In this document: positions 21,854-29,300 of the stretch, in pieces
How the letters are laid out: the number at the start of each line of letters is the position of its first letter
Position numbering within the stretch: position 1 is the first letter of the stretch
NCBI RefSeq assembly: GCF_900167255.1
Contig: NZ_FUYB01000019.1
Coordinates: forward strand, 1 to 64,000
Length of the DNA stretch: 64,000 nucleotides
Direction of reading: 5' to 3'
Origin: Thiothrix eikelboomii
GTDB taxonomy: Bacteria; Pseudomonadota; Gammaproteobacteria; Thiotrichales; Thiotrichaceae
The notes under the pieces: generated by a model
Told to the model about the DNA's origin: nothing
Databases searched by the model: none
The model's input: the letters and a program-made list of their open reading frames with translations, nothing else
Program-made: the position numbers and the translations under genes

Positions 21854-22444
21854 ATGACTAAAGGAATTTTTAACTATCAAGTACCGGGGCGCACACCCGC
21901 TACGAATGAAAACAAAACAGCAACGACACCTGTTTCGGCTCATGCGACCAAACAGTATCAAACCAGTGTCTCTGGCAACTCCGAGCAGCTCTCGAATGCA
22001 AATAGTTTAATTAGCTCTTTATTGCAGAATATTCTACAAAAACTCGGCTTAGGTCATGGAGACTCAGGCTCTAAACCAAGTACACCAGCCACACCAACCC
22101 CTAAACCGGATGTCACCACTTTAGCCCTCGGTGAAGAAGATGGCGGCATTAAAAACCCACCCGATGTCACTACTTTAGCCCTCGGCGAAGAAGATGGAGG
22201 CATTAAAAACCCACCCGATGTCACCACTTTAGCCCTCGGCGAAGAAGATGGCGGCATTAAAAACCCACCCGATGTCACCACTTTAGCCCTCGGTGAAGAA
22301 GATGGCGGCATTAAAAACCCACCCGATGTCACCACTTTAGCCCTCGGTGAAGAAGATGGCGGCTTGACTAAAGCTTTGGGAGAAGAGGGCAATCATCAAA
22401 CGCCTCAGATTGCTGTTTGCCCAAAACCAAGCCTAGCTAGCTGA
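21854..22444 (+). CDS. Plesiocin-type graspetide precursor peptide with five core repeats
   Basis: A 196-residue secondary-metabolite precursor. Residues 1-85 form a leader (NSLISSLLQNILQKLGLG helix, then a Pro/Thr linker). From residue 86 come five tandem 18-residue units with the core TTLALGEEDGG and the spacer IKNPPDV, the fifth ending in LTKALGEEG. Each core fits the TTxxxxEE pattern of plesiocin-type omega-ester peptides, in which two Thr side chains are joined to two Glu side chains by macrolactone bonds; for the first core these would be T88, T89, E94 and E95. The LTKALGEE tail looks like a degenerate sixth core. An AAGGAA ribosome site precedes the ATG. An ATP-grasp ligase gene follows 82 bp downstream. 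No dedicated protease or exporter is visible nearby. Confidence 0.85.
   Translation: MTKGIFNYQVPGRTPATNENKTATTPVSAHATKQYQTSVSGNSEQLSNANSLISSLLQNILQKLGLGHGDSGSKPSTPATPTPKPDVTTLALGEEDGGIKNPPDVTTLALGEEDGGIKNPPDVTTLALGEEDGGIKNPPDVTTLALGEEDGGIKNPPDVTTLALGEEDGGLTKALGEEGNHQTPQIAVCPKPSLAS
22109..22362 (+). repeat. 54-bp tandem repeat encoding graspetide cores
   Basis: Five in-frame units start at 22109, 22163, 22217, 22271 and 22325. Units differ only at a few silent third positions (for example CTCGGT or CTCGGC, GGCGGC or GGAGGC), implying recent expansion or gene conversion with purifying selection on the peptide. The fifth unit diverges after GGC. Confidence 0.95.
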
Positions 22445-22526
22445 ATACACTAAGCAAACGACCAAGCCTTAAAACAGTAAGAGGCATTTAATCCAAGCCT
22501 CTTACTTGCTTAAATGAAATGAGTTT

Positions 22527-23495
22527 ATGACAATAAATATTCTAATGATCGGCTACGCCAAGCAAACCCAAACCGCCCATCAAATCAAAACTCTTCAAGA
22601 CTTAGGGGCTAAGGTCATTGTGCTTGATCCTTACGGGCAAGATGGCCGCTATGCGGCTTTAAGCTGGCAAGGCCAGCAGGTGCGTTGGCAAGACCAAGAT
22701 ATTAGTCCGACTCAGATCAATGCGGTCTTAGTCTGTGCACAAGCACCTGATATTCCAACCGAGGCTGCTTTTCGTAGTACACAACACCAGCATTTAAACT
22801 GGGATAATTGGTTTCAACACTACGGGCTGCAGCGAGATCGTAGTGATACCTTATTAAGCTTGCTGCTGATGTATGAACAAGCTGGCATCCCCCTATTTAA
22901 CCCACCATCACAGACTTTATTATCCCGCCGCAAACCCTATCAAGTGAGCCAACTTCAAGCAGCCGGCTGTCAGCTACCCGCTACCTTAATTACCAATAAT
23001 CCCGCTGAAGCTAAATTATTTATTGAAGCACAGGGTGATTGTATTATTAAACCAGCGGCAGGTGGCTCTTTGACCTTATCTGCGAATCAGCTACTTGAGC
23101 AAAACGCATTAGAGAACCTTGTCGCTGCCCCTGCGATTTTGCAAGAGCGTATTCATGGCGAAGACTTAAGAATTATTGTGGTGAAGGATACGGTTGTGTC
23201 TTGTGCGGCGGTCGGTGTGCCAGCCGGTACGATTGATTTTCGTGGGGAGCAAAACTACCAACAGGGCAAAATTACCTATCAAGAAGTGAGCTTACCCCGT
23301 TTAGTCGAGCTACAATGTCGACGTGCTGCGGCTTTATTGGGTTTAACTTATGCGGGAATCGACCTGAAACACACTGCAACGGGCGACTACTACCTACTAG
23401 AATGCAATTCTAGCCCTATTTATCTGGATGTAGAGCTAAAATTAAAACATCCCATTACCGAAGCTTTATGTTTGGCTTTAATCAATTCGGCTTAA
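22527..23495 (+). CDS. RimK-like ATP-grasp graspetide macrocyclase
   Basis: An ATP-grasp ligase of 322 residues predicted to form Thr-Glu side-chain esters on the upstream precursor. The N-terminal pre-ATP-grasp domain begins INILMIGYAKQTQTAHQIKT; the ATP-grasp core shows CIIKPAAGGSLTL (ATP-binding Lys and glycine loop), AILQERIHGEDLRIIVV (the Q-E and D-x-R motif shared with graspetide and RimK ligases), and the Mg-binding YYLLECNSSP near the C-terminus. The partner is inferred from adjacency to a TTxxxxEE precursor; alone, the sequence could be called RimK-like. It is convergent with the DUF2520 gene, overlapping by 18 bp. Confidence 0.85.
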   Translation: MTINILMIGYAKQTQTAHQIKTLQDLGAKVIVLDPYGQDGRYAALSWQGQQVRWQDQDISPTQINAVLVCAQAPDIPTEAAFRSTQHQHLNWDNWFQHYGLQRDRSDTLLSLLLMYEQAGIPLFNPPSQTLLSRRKPYQVSQLQAAGCQLPATLITNNPAEAKLFIEAQGDCIIKPAAGGSLTLSANQLLEQNALENLVAAPAILQERIHGEDLRIIVVKDTVVSCAAVGVPAGTIDFRGEQNYQQGKITYQEVSLPRLVELQCRRAAALLGLTYAGIDLKHTATGDYYLLECNSSPIYLDVELKLKHPITEALCLALINSA

Positions 23496-24371
23496 TACAG
23501 TATGCACTTGCTGTAAGTCTTCGATTGGGGTTTTGTGTTTTTTATAAGCCAGCGCTAAGGCCTCTAAACCTAATAAGCGATAAAGTTCAGCCTCTAGAGG
23601 TTGGCTAGCTTGTAAAGCGGCTAATTGTTTAGCCACTACAACAGCATCACCACGCGCAATAGGACCAGTTAAGGCAGCAATAGGACCTAAATTAAACACA
23701 TTAGCGACCGTTTCTTGCACAATTGGCTGCAAAATTTTCAAGGCTAAGGTTTCTTCAACTCCAGCCTGAGCCAAGGCTCGCAAACTAATACTTTGTAAGG
23801 CGACCAAATAATTACTCGCAAAGACACTAGCAGCATGATAGAGCGTTTTATGTTCAGCTACTAACTGAAAACTCAAACCACCAATAGACTCAAACAAGGT
23901 ATTTAGTACTTCTAGCGCGACAAGATCGCCTTCCACACCACAATAAGTCGGCCGAAACGATAGAACAGCCTGTTGGGGTTGTGCAAAGCTTTTTATCGGA
24001 TGCACACTCGCCACCCAAGCCCCCTGCTCCGCTAAGGGTCTTAAAACCTCCGAAGAAATCGCGCCGCTGCAATGAAAGACAATATCGCCAGTACGCAGCA
24101 CTTTGGCTAAAGCCAACTGAGTGCAGCAAGCGACTAAAGCTTTATCAGGGCAACCGAGCAAATATAAATTCGCAGGCTTTAAGTCTTGAATAGAACTTAT
24201 AGCCTGACCTTGCCCAATAAACTCAACTGCCGCTTGCCCCGTTTGCACCGAGCTATTTAACACTTGTGAAATCGTCAATAAACCCGCTTGTACCCAAAGA
24301 TAAGCCAAGGTTTGACCAACATGGCCGCAACCGATGATATTGAGCTGTGGTTTAATTATCGTTTGGGACAT
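23478..24371 (-). CDS. Rossmann-fold/DUF2520 family protein
   Basis: A 297-residue NAD(P)-binding protein related to pyrroline-5-carboxylate reductase and ketopantoate reductase-like enzymes. The nucleotide-binding loop is LNIIGCGHVGQTLAYLW. The segments IVFHCSGAISSEVL and SVHPIKSFAQP are hallmarks of the family, and the C-terminal DUF2520 half contains YHAASVFASNYLVAL and ALTGPIARGD. Enzymatic activity is not known. ATG at 24371 is used; the longer frame would read into the tnpB end. Confidence 0.85.
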   Translation of the reverse strand: MSQTIIKPQLNIIGCGHVGQTLAYLWVQAGLLTISQVLNSSVQTGQAAVEFIGQGQAISSIQDLKPANLYLLGCPDKALVACCTQLALAKVLRTGDIVFHCSGAISSEVLRPLAEQGAWVASVHPIKSFAQPQQAVLSFRPTYCGVEGDLVALEVLNTLFESIGGLSFQLVAEHKTLYHAASVFASNYLVALQSISLRALAQAGVEETLALKILQPIVQETVANVFNLGPIAALTGPIARGDAVVVAKQLAALQASQPLEAELYRLLGLEALALAYKKHKTPIEDLQQVHTVLSRID

Positions 24372-24407
24372 ACGACCTACTCGTTTAAAGTTATTGAAAA
24401 CAAAACA

Positions 24408-25098
24408 TTGACATCCTGCCCACCCTAAAGCGCGAGGATTCCTCCGGCGAGGCGGCAATGTCCTGCCGCGAGAATGTTCTTTGCTGCATTAATATCTCTA
24501 TCATGCACAGCCCCACACTCAGGGCAAGTCCATTCTCTTATTCCAAGTCCCGCTCTACCTTTCGGACTGTGGGGGCTGATACAGCCACAACACGAGCAAG
24601 TTTGGGTGGTGTACGATTCGTTAACTTCGAGAAACACGGCTTGCATCGCTTTCGATTTATAATCAAGCTGTGTTTTGAGGGTGTACCAACCTGCATCCAG
24701 TACGGATTTAGCCATTTTGGTTTTGGCTAATTTAGAACTGCTGACATTGCCTATCACAAGGATCGCCGCGCTCCACCGGATACCCGCCAGCGCAGCTTAT
24801 CGGTTTTGAATTGACGACGGGCTTTATAGTGAGCCGCAATCACTTCTTGAACCGTGGTGGAGTGAAGGATAAAACCCCGCTCTGCTTTAAGGCTCTTCAA
24901 TTGCTTTTGAAGGTCGAAGGCTGAAAAACGGCAGCTTACCCAACCCACTTCGGGAATAGGTATCTCGGAATAATTCGCCGTGACTTCATTCGCGACATTC
25001 CAGACCTGATTCACCTCAAACGCCATTCGTTCAAGGAGTGGTTTGGGCTTATCCTTGATGCGTACTTTGAGTGTTTTGAGATTGGTCTTTTCTGTCAT
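24408..25098 (-). pseudogene. tnpB: TnpB (IS200/IS605 accessory nuclease) with large internal deletion
   Basis: Two pieces in different frames make up a TnpB gene. The N-terminal piece (24754-25098, starting MTEKTNLKTLKVRIKDKPKP) runs to DKLRWRVSGGARRSL and then stops. The C-terminal piece resumes at IGNVSSSKLAKTKMAKSVLD and has the zinc ribbon CSCC ... CPEC with the RuvC-III DRDINAAKNIL. The middle third or so, containing RuvC-I and RuvC-II acidic residues, is missing, so the nuclease cannot be active. Downstream GTGGGCAGGATGTCAA (minus strand, ending near 24408) resembles the conserved right end and omega-RNA 3' part of such elements, and a hairpin AAGGCT / AGCCTT at about 25100-25122 may belong to the left end. 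Confidence 0.85.
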
Positions 25099-25154
25099 AA
25101 GGCTTATTATAACTAGCCTTAATGAATTATTAAAGAGTGAGTCTATGGCTATTC

Positions 25155-25232
25155 GCACGGGTCGGCAGTGTTGGCGGTGCGCCCTTGACCGTTCTTAAGC
25201 AATACATCAAGCAACAGGATAGACCGCTTTAA
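25155..25232 (+). pseudogene. TnpA (Y1 transposase) C-terminal remnant
   Basis: A plus-strand frame reads ARVGSVGGAPLTVLKQYIKQ then QDRPL and stop at 25230-25232. GSVGGAPL followed by KQYIxxQ is the usual C-terminal end of IS200/IS605 TnpA proteins. It is divergent from the tnpB remnant, the IS605 arrangement. The rest of tnpA, including the HUH and Tyr motifs, is gone. Confidence 0.6.
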
Positions 25233-25265
25233 TCAGCTCACGTTGATAGCCTTATATCCCCCACC

Positions 25266-26047
25266 TCAAAGGGGCTTTACGGCTTTTTCGGTAATCAGCA
25301 CATCTTGAGCACGGCGCTTATTACACAGTGCCATGAAGCGGCGGAAAAACTCAGGGAAACGACCTGACCATTGATCCATTTTGTGCCATGCCATTTCGAC
25401 ATCGCGCTCGACGTACTCCATTTGGTATTCATCTTGGAGCAACTTGAGCTTATCGACCGGCTGACACGGGCCACGAATCGCAGTACGCCGAGAGACGGGT
25501 TCGTTTTTTGAACTAATTGATCCGGCTTGACCAGCAAAAAGCCGCAGCGCTTGGCCGCTTCAAGGAAGGTGGACAAGGCAGGCATTAGGGCAATCGCCTC
25601 TGGGCTAACAGGTGTGGCGGTCACGCTGCCGTAGCTGTTGGGGGTGACGATGCAAGCGCCTGTGTCGAGGGCGGATTTGTGGATGGAGATGAAATCGGGG
25701 TGTTGGCTGAGGTTTGACTTGCCCTGACCCATCCATTCAAACACCCAGCGCGAGACTTTGACGGCAAATTCAGGGGACAGCCATTGGGCAAGGTGGATCG
25801 CTACATGCGGATGAACCCAAGTCCCCTGCTGCCCATTTCCACCTCTAACTGTTTGAATTAGTTCCGATATGGGAATTCCCATGTCGGTCGATAAGGCTGT
25901 TAGAAAAGCGGTGGTTGCTGAAAGCCGATTGTAGTCCGCAAACTGCTTGACTGTCGCTTGGCACATTGCAGTAGCATTCATGTAACCATCTTCAGGACGT
26001 TGCATTATCGTTTTATTGTCCAATGAATGGGTGATAAGATATGGCAA
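25266..26047 (-). pseudogene. KilA-N domain protein, single frameshift
   Basis: The N-terminal KilA-N DNA-binding domain (about residues 10-100) shows QRPEDGYMNATAMCQATVK, VRGGNGQQGTWVHPHVAIHL and AQWLSPEFAVKVSRWVFEW, as in phage antirepressor-type proteins. After PDQLVQK the frame is lost in a run of six A (about 25505-25510, plus-strand T run). Adding one base restores a coherent C-terminus reading NEPVSRRTAIRGPCQPVDKL, then FPEFFRRFMALCNKRRAQDV and ending KAVKPL at 25266. The uninterrupted version would be about 260 residues. The first codon at 26047 is TTG; ATG at 26005 is the next. This is either a real inactivation or a homopolymer sequencing error. Confidence 0.75.
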
Positions 26048-26203
26048 TAGCCATATTAACCTCTCATTTCAGCGTTTAGGTTGGTGTGGTCAGCCCTGCT
26101 TCGGTGTTTCCAGCACTGTTGCAGGGCGATTTATTTAAAACTTGTAAGATGTTGTCTTACGATTCAAAATAAGCGCCATGATTCATCAAGTCAAGAGAAA
26201 AAC

Positions 26204-26458
26204 ATGGCAAAAGTAACGTTAACATTCCGCATTGACGAAGACCTCAAGTGCCGTTTAGGTGAAACCGCCAAAACCCAGCACCGGACTAGCGGAAATCTTG
26301 TTGAGTGGCTGATCAAGCAGTACCTTGACCAAGTAGCCAAGCGCCCCAGTTCACCCCCTCAAGAACTTGAATTCGCCTCACCTGATGATCTGCACAGCAT
26401 TCTTAGCCAGCGCCGCCCTGCCCTTGTGGATACGCTGCAGTATTTGGAGGACAAATGA
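26204..26458 (+). CDS. Antitoxin of Doc-type system (ribbon-helix-helix-like)
   Basis: An 84-residue protein with N-terminal VTLTFRIDEDLKCRLGETAK and NLVEWLIKQYL, a ribbon-helix-helix-like DNA-binding region, and a C-terminal tail (SPDDLHSILSQRRPALVDTL) likely to wrap the toxin. It overlaps the downstream doc-like gene by 4 bp (ATGA), the standard antitoxin-first layout. It should neutralise the toxin and autorepress the operon. The ATG at 26204 follows a GAGAAAAAC ribosome site. Confidence 0.75.
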   Translation: MAKVTLTFRIDEDLKCRLGETAKTQHRTSGNLVEWLIKQYLDQVAKRPSSPPQELEFASPDDLHSILSQRRPALVDTLQYLEDK

Positions 26459-26832
26459 AGTTACTGTCCACCCAAGATGTGATCCAGATTCACCGGACAG
26501 TGATCCATGCGCATGAGCTACAAGGGCAAGCGCCCGATAAATCGGTGGAAGCGGTGGTGGGCCGCGTGTTGAACCGTGTGCGCTATGGTCAGATTAGCGA
26601 TATTTTTGAGCTGGCTGCTGGCTACGCGGTTTGTATTGCGGTTGCACATGCCTTCAATGATGCGAACAAACGCACCGCTTTTGCGACAATGGATACGATT
26701 CTGGCACTGAATGGCGTGCTGTTGGAGTATGACAGCCCCGCAGAAGCAGGCGACATGATCGTTAAGGTCGTGCTGGGTGAAGTAGATGAGCGCAACTTGG
26801 CGGATTGGTTGCGGGGAAAAAGTCCTCGGTGA
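26455..26832 (+). CDS. doc: Doc-like Fic-fold toxin (death-on-curing family)
   Basis: A 125-residue toxin with the Fic/Doc active motif HAFNDANKRTA (H-x-F-x-D/N-x-N-K-R), preceded by FELAAGYAVCIAVA and followed by AFATMDTILALNGV. Doc toxins phosphorylate EF-Tu. The gene is coupled to its antitoxin by a 4-bp overlap, and both lie in the decayed island next to tRNA-Leu. All active-site residues appear intact, so the pair is probably functional and may help keep the island. Confidence 0.9.
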   Translation: MKLLSTQDVIQIHRTVIHAHELQGQAPDKSVEAVVGRVLNRVRYGQISDIFELAAGYAVCIAVAHAFNDANKRTAFATMDTILALNGVLLEYDSPAEAGDMIVKVVLGEVDERNLADWLRGKSPR

Positions 26833-26862
26833 GGAGGGCTTTGATACTAAGCAATTACGCTT

Positions 26863-27057
26863 TTAACTTCCTACACAAGATCGAAGATAAAAAATACTAC
26901 CCACAATGATCACTATAAAGAAGGCTATGCCATAACCACTTGGGTCTGCCGTTTTAGCTGAGAATCCATAAGACATGAACAACCAAATGACTGAAGCACC
27001 GATAATATAGGGTGTCCACTCGGCCTGATCTGAAGTTGCTAATGCGGCATAGGGCAT
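26863..27057 (-). CDS. Small two-helix membrane protein
   Basis: A 64-residue frame with two hydrophobic segments: PYIIGASVIWLFMSYGF (about residues 16-32) and GIAFFIVIIVGSIFYL (about 43-58), separated by a short KTADPSGY loop. No family recognised and the ribosome site is weak. It sits between the toxin gene and the integrase remnant, partly in DNA that may be island filler. Real gene status is uncertain. Confidence 0.4.
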   Translation of the reverse strand: MPYAALATSDQAEWTPYIIGASVIWLFMSYGFSAKTADPSGYGIAFFIVIIVGSIFYLRSCVGS

Positions 27058-27072
27058 GTGTACTGGACAATG

Positions 27073-27192
27073 CAGCAGCTAAAAGCCAAAGGAGTAGGGG
27101 ATTCGGAAGATAAGACGGTGGCAGGTCACAAAACCGAAGCAATGCGCCAGCGCTATGATAAAAAACTAAAACGAAATAAAGCAGTGAAGTGA
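27073..27192 (+). pseudogene. Tyrosine recombinase (phage integrase) C-terminal remnant
   Basis: A plus-strand frame reads MQQLKAKGVGDSEDKTVAGH then KTEAMRQRYDKKLKRNKAVK and stop at 27190-27192. AGHKTEAMRQRYD is the characteristic C-terminal active-site region (His and catalytic Tyr) of phage-type integrases. Upstream sequence does not continue the domain. It ends about 105 bp from the 3' end of tRNA-Leu, the usual integration target. Confidence 0.75.
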
Positions 27193-27297
27193 ATTTTAGC
27201 CTAAACCAATACTTTTTTTAGCCTAAACATCAAGATTGAATATAGATTGAGTATTTAAAATATTTAGCTTAACTATATGATTTTAAACATTTAGAAG

Positions 27298-27386
27298 TGG
27301 TGCCCAGAGCCGGAGTCGAACCGGCACGGATGTTACCATCCGAGGGATTTTAAGTCCCTTGCGTCTACCTATTTCGCCACCTGGGC
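27298..27386 (-). tRNA. tRNA-Leu (TAA)
   Basis: Minus-strand cloverleaf starting GCCCAGGTGGCGAAAT, anticodon loop CTTAAAA (anticodon TAA), long variable arm of class II tRNA, T-arm GGTTCGA and encoded CCA (27298-27300). Adjacent to the integrase remnant. Confidence 0.95.
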
Positions 27387-27396
27387 ATTGCTATAT

Positions 27397-27470
27397 TGGA
27401 GGCTAGGGTCGGAATCGAACCGGCGTAGACGGATTTGCAATCCGCTGCATGACCACTCTGCCACCCAGCC
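27397..27470 (-). tRNA. tRNA-Cys (GCA)
   Basis: Minus-strand cloverleaf starting GGCTGGGTGGCAGAGT, anticodon loop TTGCAAA (GCA), acceptor stem GGCTGGG / CCTAGCC and encoded CCA. Third in the transcribed order Gly-Gly-Cys-Leu. Confidence 0.95.
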
Positions 27471-27482
27471 TAACTTGAATTT

Positions 27483-27557
27483 TGGAGCGGGAAACGAGAT
27501 TCGAACTCGCGACCCCAACCTTGGCAAGGTTGTGCTCTACCACTGAGCTATTCCCGC
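27483..27557 (-). tRNA. tRNA-Gly (GCC), copy 2
   Basis: Minus-strand cloverleaf GCGGGAATAGCTCAGT with anticodon GCC and encoded CCA; identical to the copy at 27607-27681. Confidence 0.95.
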
Positions 27558-27606
27558 CTGACTGGCTTGACAGCCTACACTTAATTCAGAATATACTCCA
27601 GAATTC

Positions 27607-27681
27607 TGGAGCGGGAAACGAGATTCGAACTCGCGACCCCAACCTTGGCAAGGTTGTGCTCTACCACTGAGCTATTCCCGC
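27607..27681 (-). tRNA. tRNA-Gly (GCC), copy 1
   Basis: First gene in the tRNA transcript, identical to the copy at 27483-27557 including the preceding GAATT flank, so the pair arose by tandem duplication. Confidence 0.95.
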
Positions 27682-27787
27682 TGAACAGGCTGCGAATAAT
27701 AATCGCGCCCCTAATGCCTGTCAAGCTTTAAGCAATACGAATTGCACTGACACGACGATGAACGGATAAGTTGCCAAATTTAGGCCG

Positions 27788-28366
27788 TTATTCAATGCTA
27801 GTTTTCGGTAAATAATCTTGCAAAATCGTATAAATTTCGGGGCGATGCTCTTGAATCTCCAACGGACTCAAGCCCTCTAAAGAATGCGGATACTTCAACC
27901 AGTCTGCTGTTTCATACAGGTAAAAATCCGGCTTACGCTCAATTTGCCGTCGCTTTGGCTTGTAATAAGGAACCGCCACCCGAATATCTTCTGGGGTATT
28001 TAAACGAGCTTTGCGCTCTAATTCATTGATAATCGCCTCAATCGAGCGACCTGTGTCAAACACATCATCTACAATCAGTAGGCGGTCATGATACTGCACA
28101 TTCTTTACCAGATAATTTAGACCGAAAACCTGTACTTGGCGGGCTTGTTGGTCAATTCCCGAATAAGAAGCAGTACGAATCGCAATATTATCCGCGTGGA
28201 TGCCATGAAAACTTAAATACTCTTGCACGGCGATGCCAATTGGTACACCGCCGCGCCAGATAGCAATAATAAACGTCGGCTCAAATCCACTCTCTAGGAT
28301 TTGATGGCCTAACCGAAACGAGTCTTCCAACAAACCTTGCGCACTGAGATAACGTTTCGTACTCAT
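27788..28366 (-). CDS. Purine phosphoribosyltransferase-like protein
   Basis: A 192-residue type I phosphoribosyltransferase. The PRPP-binding loop is LLIVDDVFDTGRSIEA. The N-terminal half has FIIAIWRGGVPIGIAVQEYL and IAIRTASYSG. The length and C-terminal DFYLYETADWLKYPHSLEGL resemble hypoxanthine/xanthine-guanine PRTs. The enzyme likely salvages a purine base with PRPP. A divergent paralogue lies at 28719-29288; the two share the RGG..GI.VQE.L and VDDVF.(T/S)G.SIEA pattern. Confidence 0.8.
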   Translation of the reverse strand: MSTKRYLSAQGLLEDSFRLGHQILESGFEPTFIIAIWRGGVPIGIAVQEYLSFHGIHADNIAIRTASYSGIDQQARQVQVFGLNYLVKNVQYHDRLLIVDDVFDTGRSIEAIINELERKARLNTPEDIRVAVPYYKPKRRQIERKPDFYLYETADWLKYPHSLEGLSPLEIQEHRPEIYTILQDYLPKTSIE

Positions 28367-28378
28367 GGCTTTAACCCA

Positions 28379-28591
28379 TTACTTAAGCATGCCTTGGCAT
28401 TCTTCAATGAGTGTATCGAGTGCCTTCACAGCGGTCTTGGCCTCTGCTTTAATTTCTTGCAAAAACTCTAACTCACTTTTGCTCACTTCGCCGTCTTTGA
28501 GCACTAAGGTTCTGAGCAGATCGACTTCTTTGGTACTGATATGACCATCGCCTAAAACGAAACCTTTTGCAACTTTGCGCCACTCTGCCAT
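28379..28591 (-). CDS. Small conserved TerB-like helical protein
   Basis: A 70-residue helical protein, MAEWRKVAKGFVLGDGHIST, followed by KEVDLLRTLVLKDGEVSKSE and a basic C-terminal helix. The repeated acidic loops (GDGHIS, KDGEVS) after hydrophobic helices recall TerB-like or EF-hand-like folds, but I do not recognise a named family. AAGGAG precedes the ATG with correct spacing. It is 12 bp upstream of the phosphoribosyltransferase gene, so the two are likely cotranscribed. Confidence 0.65.
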   Translation of the reverse strand: MAEWRKVAKGFVLGDGHISTKEVDLLRTLVLKDGEVSKSELEFLQEIKAEAKTAVKALDTLIEECQGMLK

Positions 28592-28718
28592 CACTCTAGC
28601 TCCTTATTAGTTTATCTAAATCAGTTTATCTAATTTCTTTAGTTTAGTTGGCTGGAGCTTGCTTCCAAGCTCAGCTTATCTGATTATCAGCTAATCAACT
28701 CACAGGCACAATCTACAG

Positions 28719-29288
28719 ATGGAAAAACGCTTCCTTGATGAAGAAACATTAATCCTTGACTCCTTTCGCTTAGGGGTAAAGATCTATGCGAGCGGCTTTC
28801 GACCAAGTTTTATTGTAGGTTTATGGCGTGGTGGCAGTACGGTGGGTATTTATGTACAAGAATGCCTACAAACTTTAGGCGTGAATACCAACCATATTGC
28901 GCTACGCACTTCGTATCGAGGTCAGCCGCATTATCAACAAATGGTGGCCGATCAAGGTGCAGGGATACGTGTGCACGGCACACAATATTTATTAGAAACC
29001 CTCAATCGTGAAGATAGTTTGCTCATCGTTGACGATGTGTTTAGCTCAGGCCACTCGATTGAAGCAGTGCTCAAACGCTTGCAAACTCATTTGAAGCGCA
29101 ATATGCCTGAGCAAGTGAAAATCGCCACCCTATGGCAGCGCACGGGGTTTAATGCAACGCATTTACAACCTGATTTTGTGCTGCACCTAACTGAAGCTTG
29201 GTTGGTGTTTCCTTATGAGTTAAGTGGCCTCAGTCAAGCAGAAATTGCTCAACATAAGCCGTGGCTTTTACCTTTATTAGGCAAATAA
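28719..29288 (+). CDS. Purine phosphoribosyltransferase-like protein, paralogue
   Basis: A 189-residue paralogue of the protein at 27788-28366, transcribed divergently. The PRPP loop is LLIVDDVFSSGHSIEAV, with IVGLWRGGSTVGIYVQECL and the IALRTSYRGQ segment. The Thr-to-Ser and Gly-Arg-to-Gly-His changes in the PRPP loop and the longer loop after RTSYRG suggest a different base preference. Substrate unknown. Confidence 0.8.
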   Translation: MEKRFLDEETLILDSFRLGVKIYASGFRPSFIVGLWRGGSTVGIYVQECLQTLGVNTNHIALRTSYRGQPHYQQMVADQGAGIRVHGTQYLLETLNREDSLLIVDDVFSSGHSIEAVLKRLQTHLKRNMPEQVKIATLWQRTGFNATHLQPDFVLHLTEAWLVFPYELSGLSQAEIAQHKPWLLPLLGK

Positions 29289-29300
29289 TCAGTAAACAGT

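Larger units (their letters stand above)
24400..27300. mobile_element. Decayed genomic island at tRNA-Leu
   Basis: Between the DUF2520 gene and tRNA-Leu the DNA holds only accessory pieces: tnpB and tnpA remnants, a broken KilA-N gene, a Phd/Doc-type pair, a small membrane frame and an integrase tail next to the tRNA 3' end. The composition and layout fit an integrated element reduced by deletion. I did not find an obvious second copy of the tRNA 3' end (attachment repeat). Confidence 0.6.

Noticed and set aside
22109..22362. CRISPR-like regular repeats
   Set aside because: The 54-bp units are contiguous without spacers and encode identical peptides in frame; they are precursor cores.
22054..22392. 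112-codon antisense frame across the graspetide repeats
   Set aside because: It is a by-product of repeat composition; codon structure and homology support the plus-strand frame.
24458..24730. Plus-strand frames opposite tnpB
   Set aside because: They are antisense shadows of the TnpB C-terminus.
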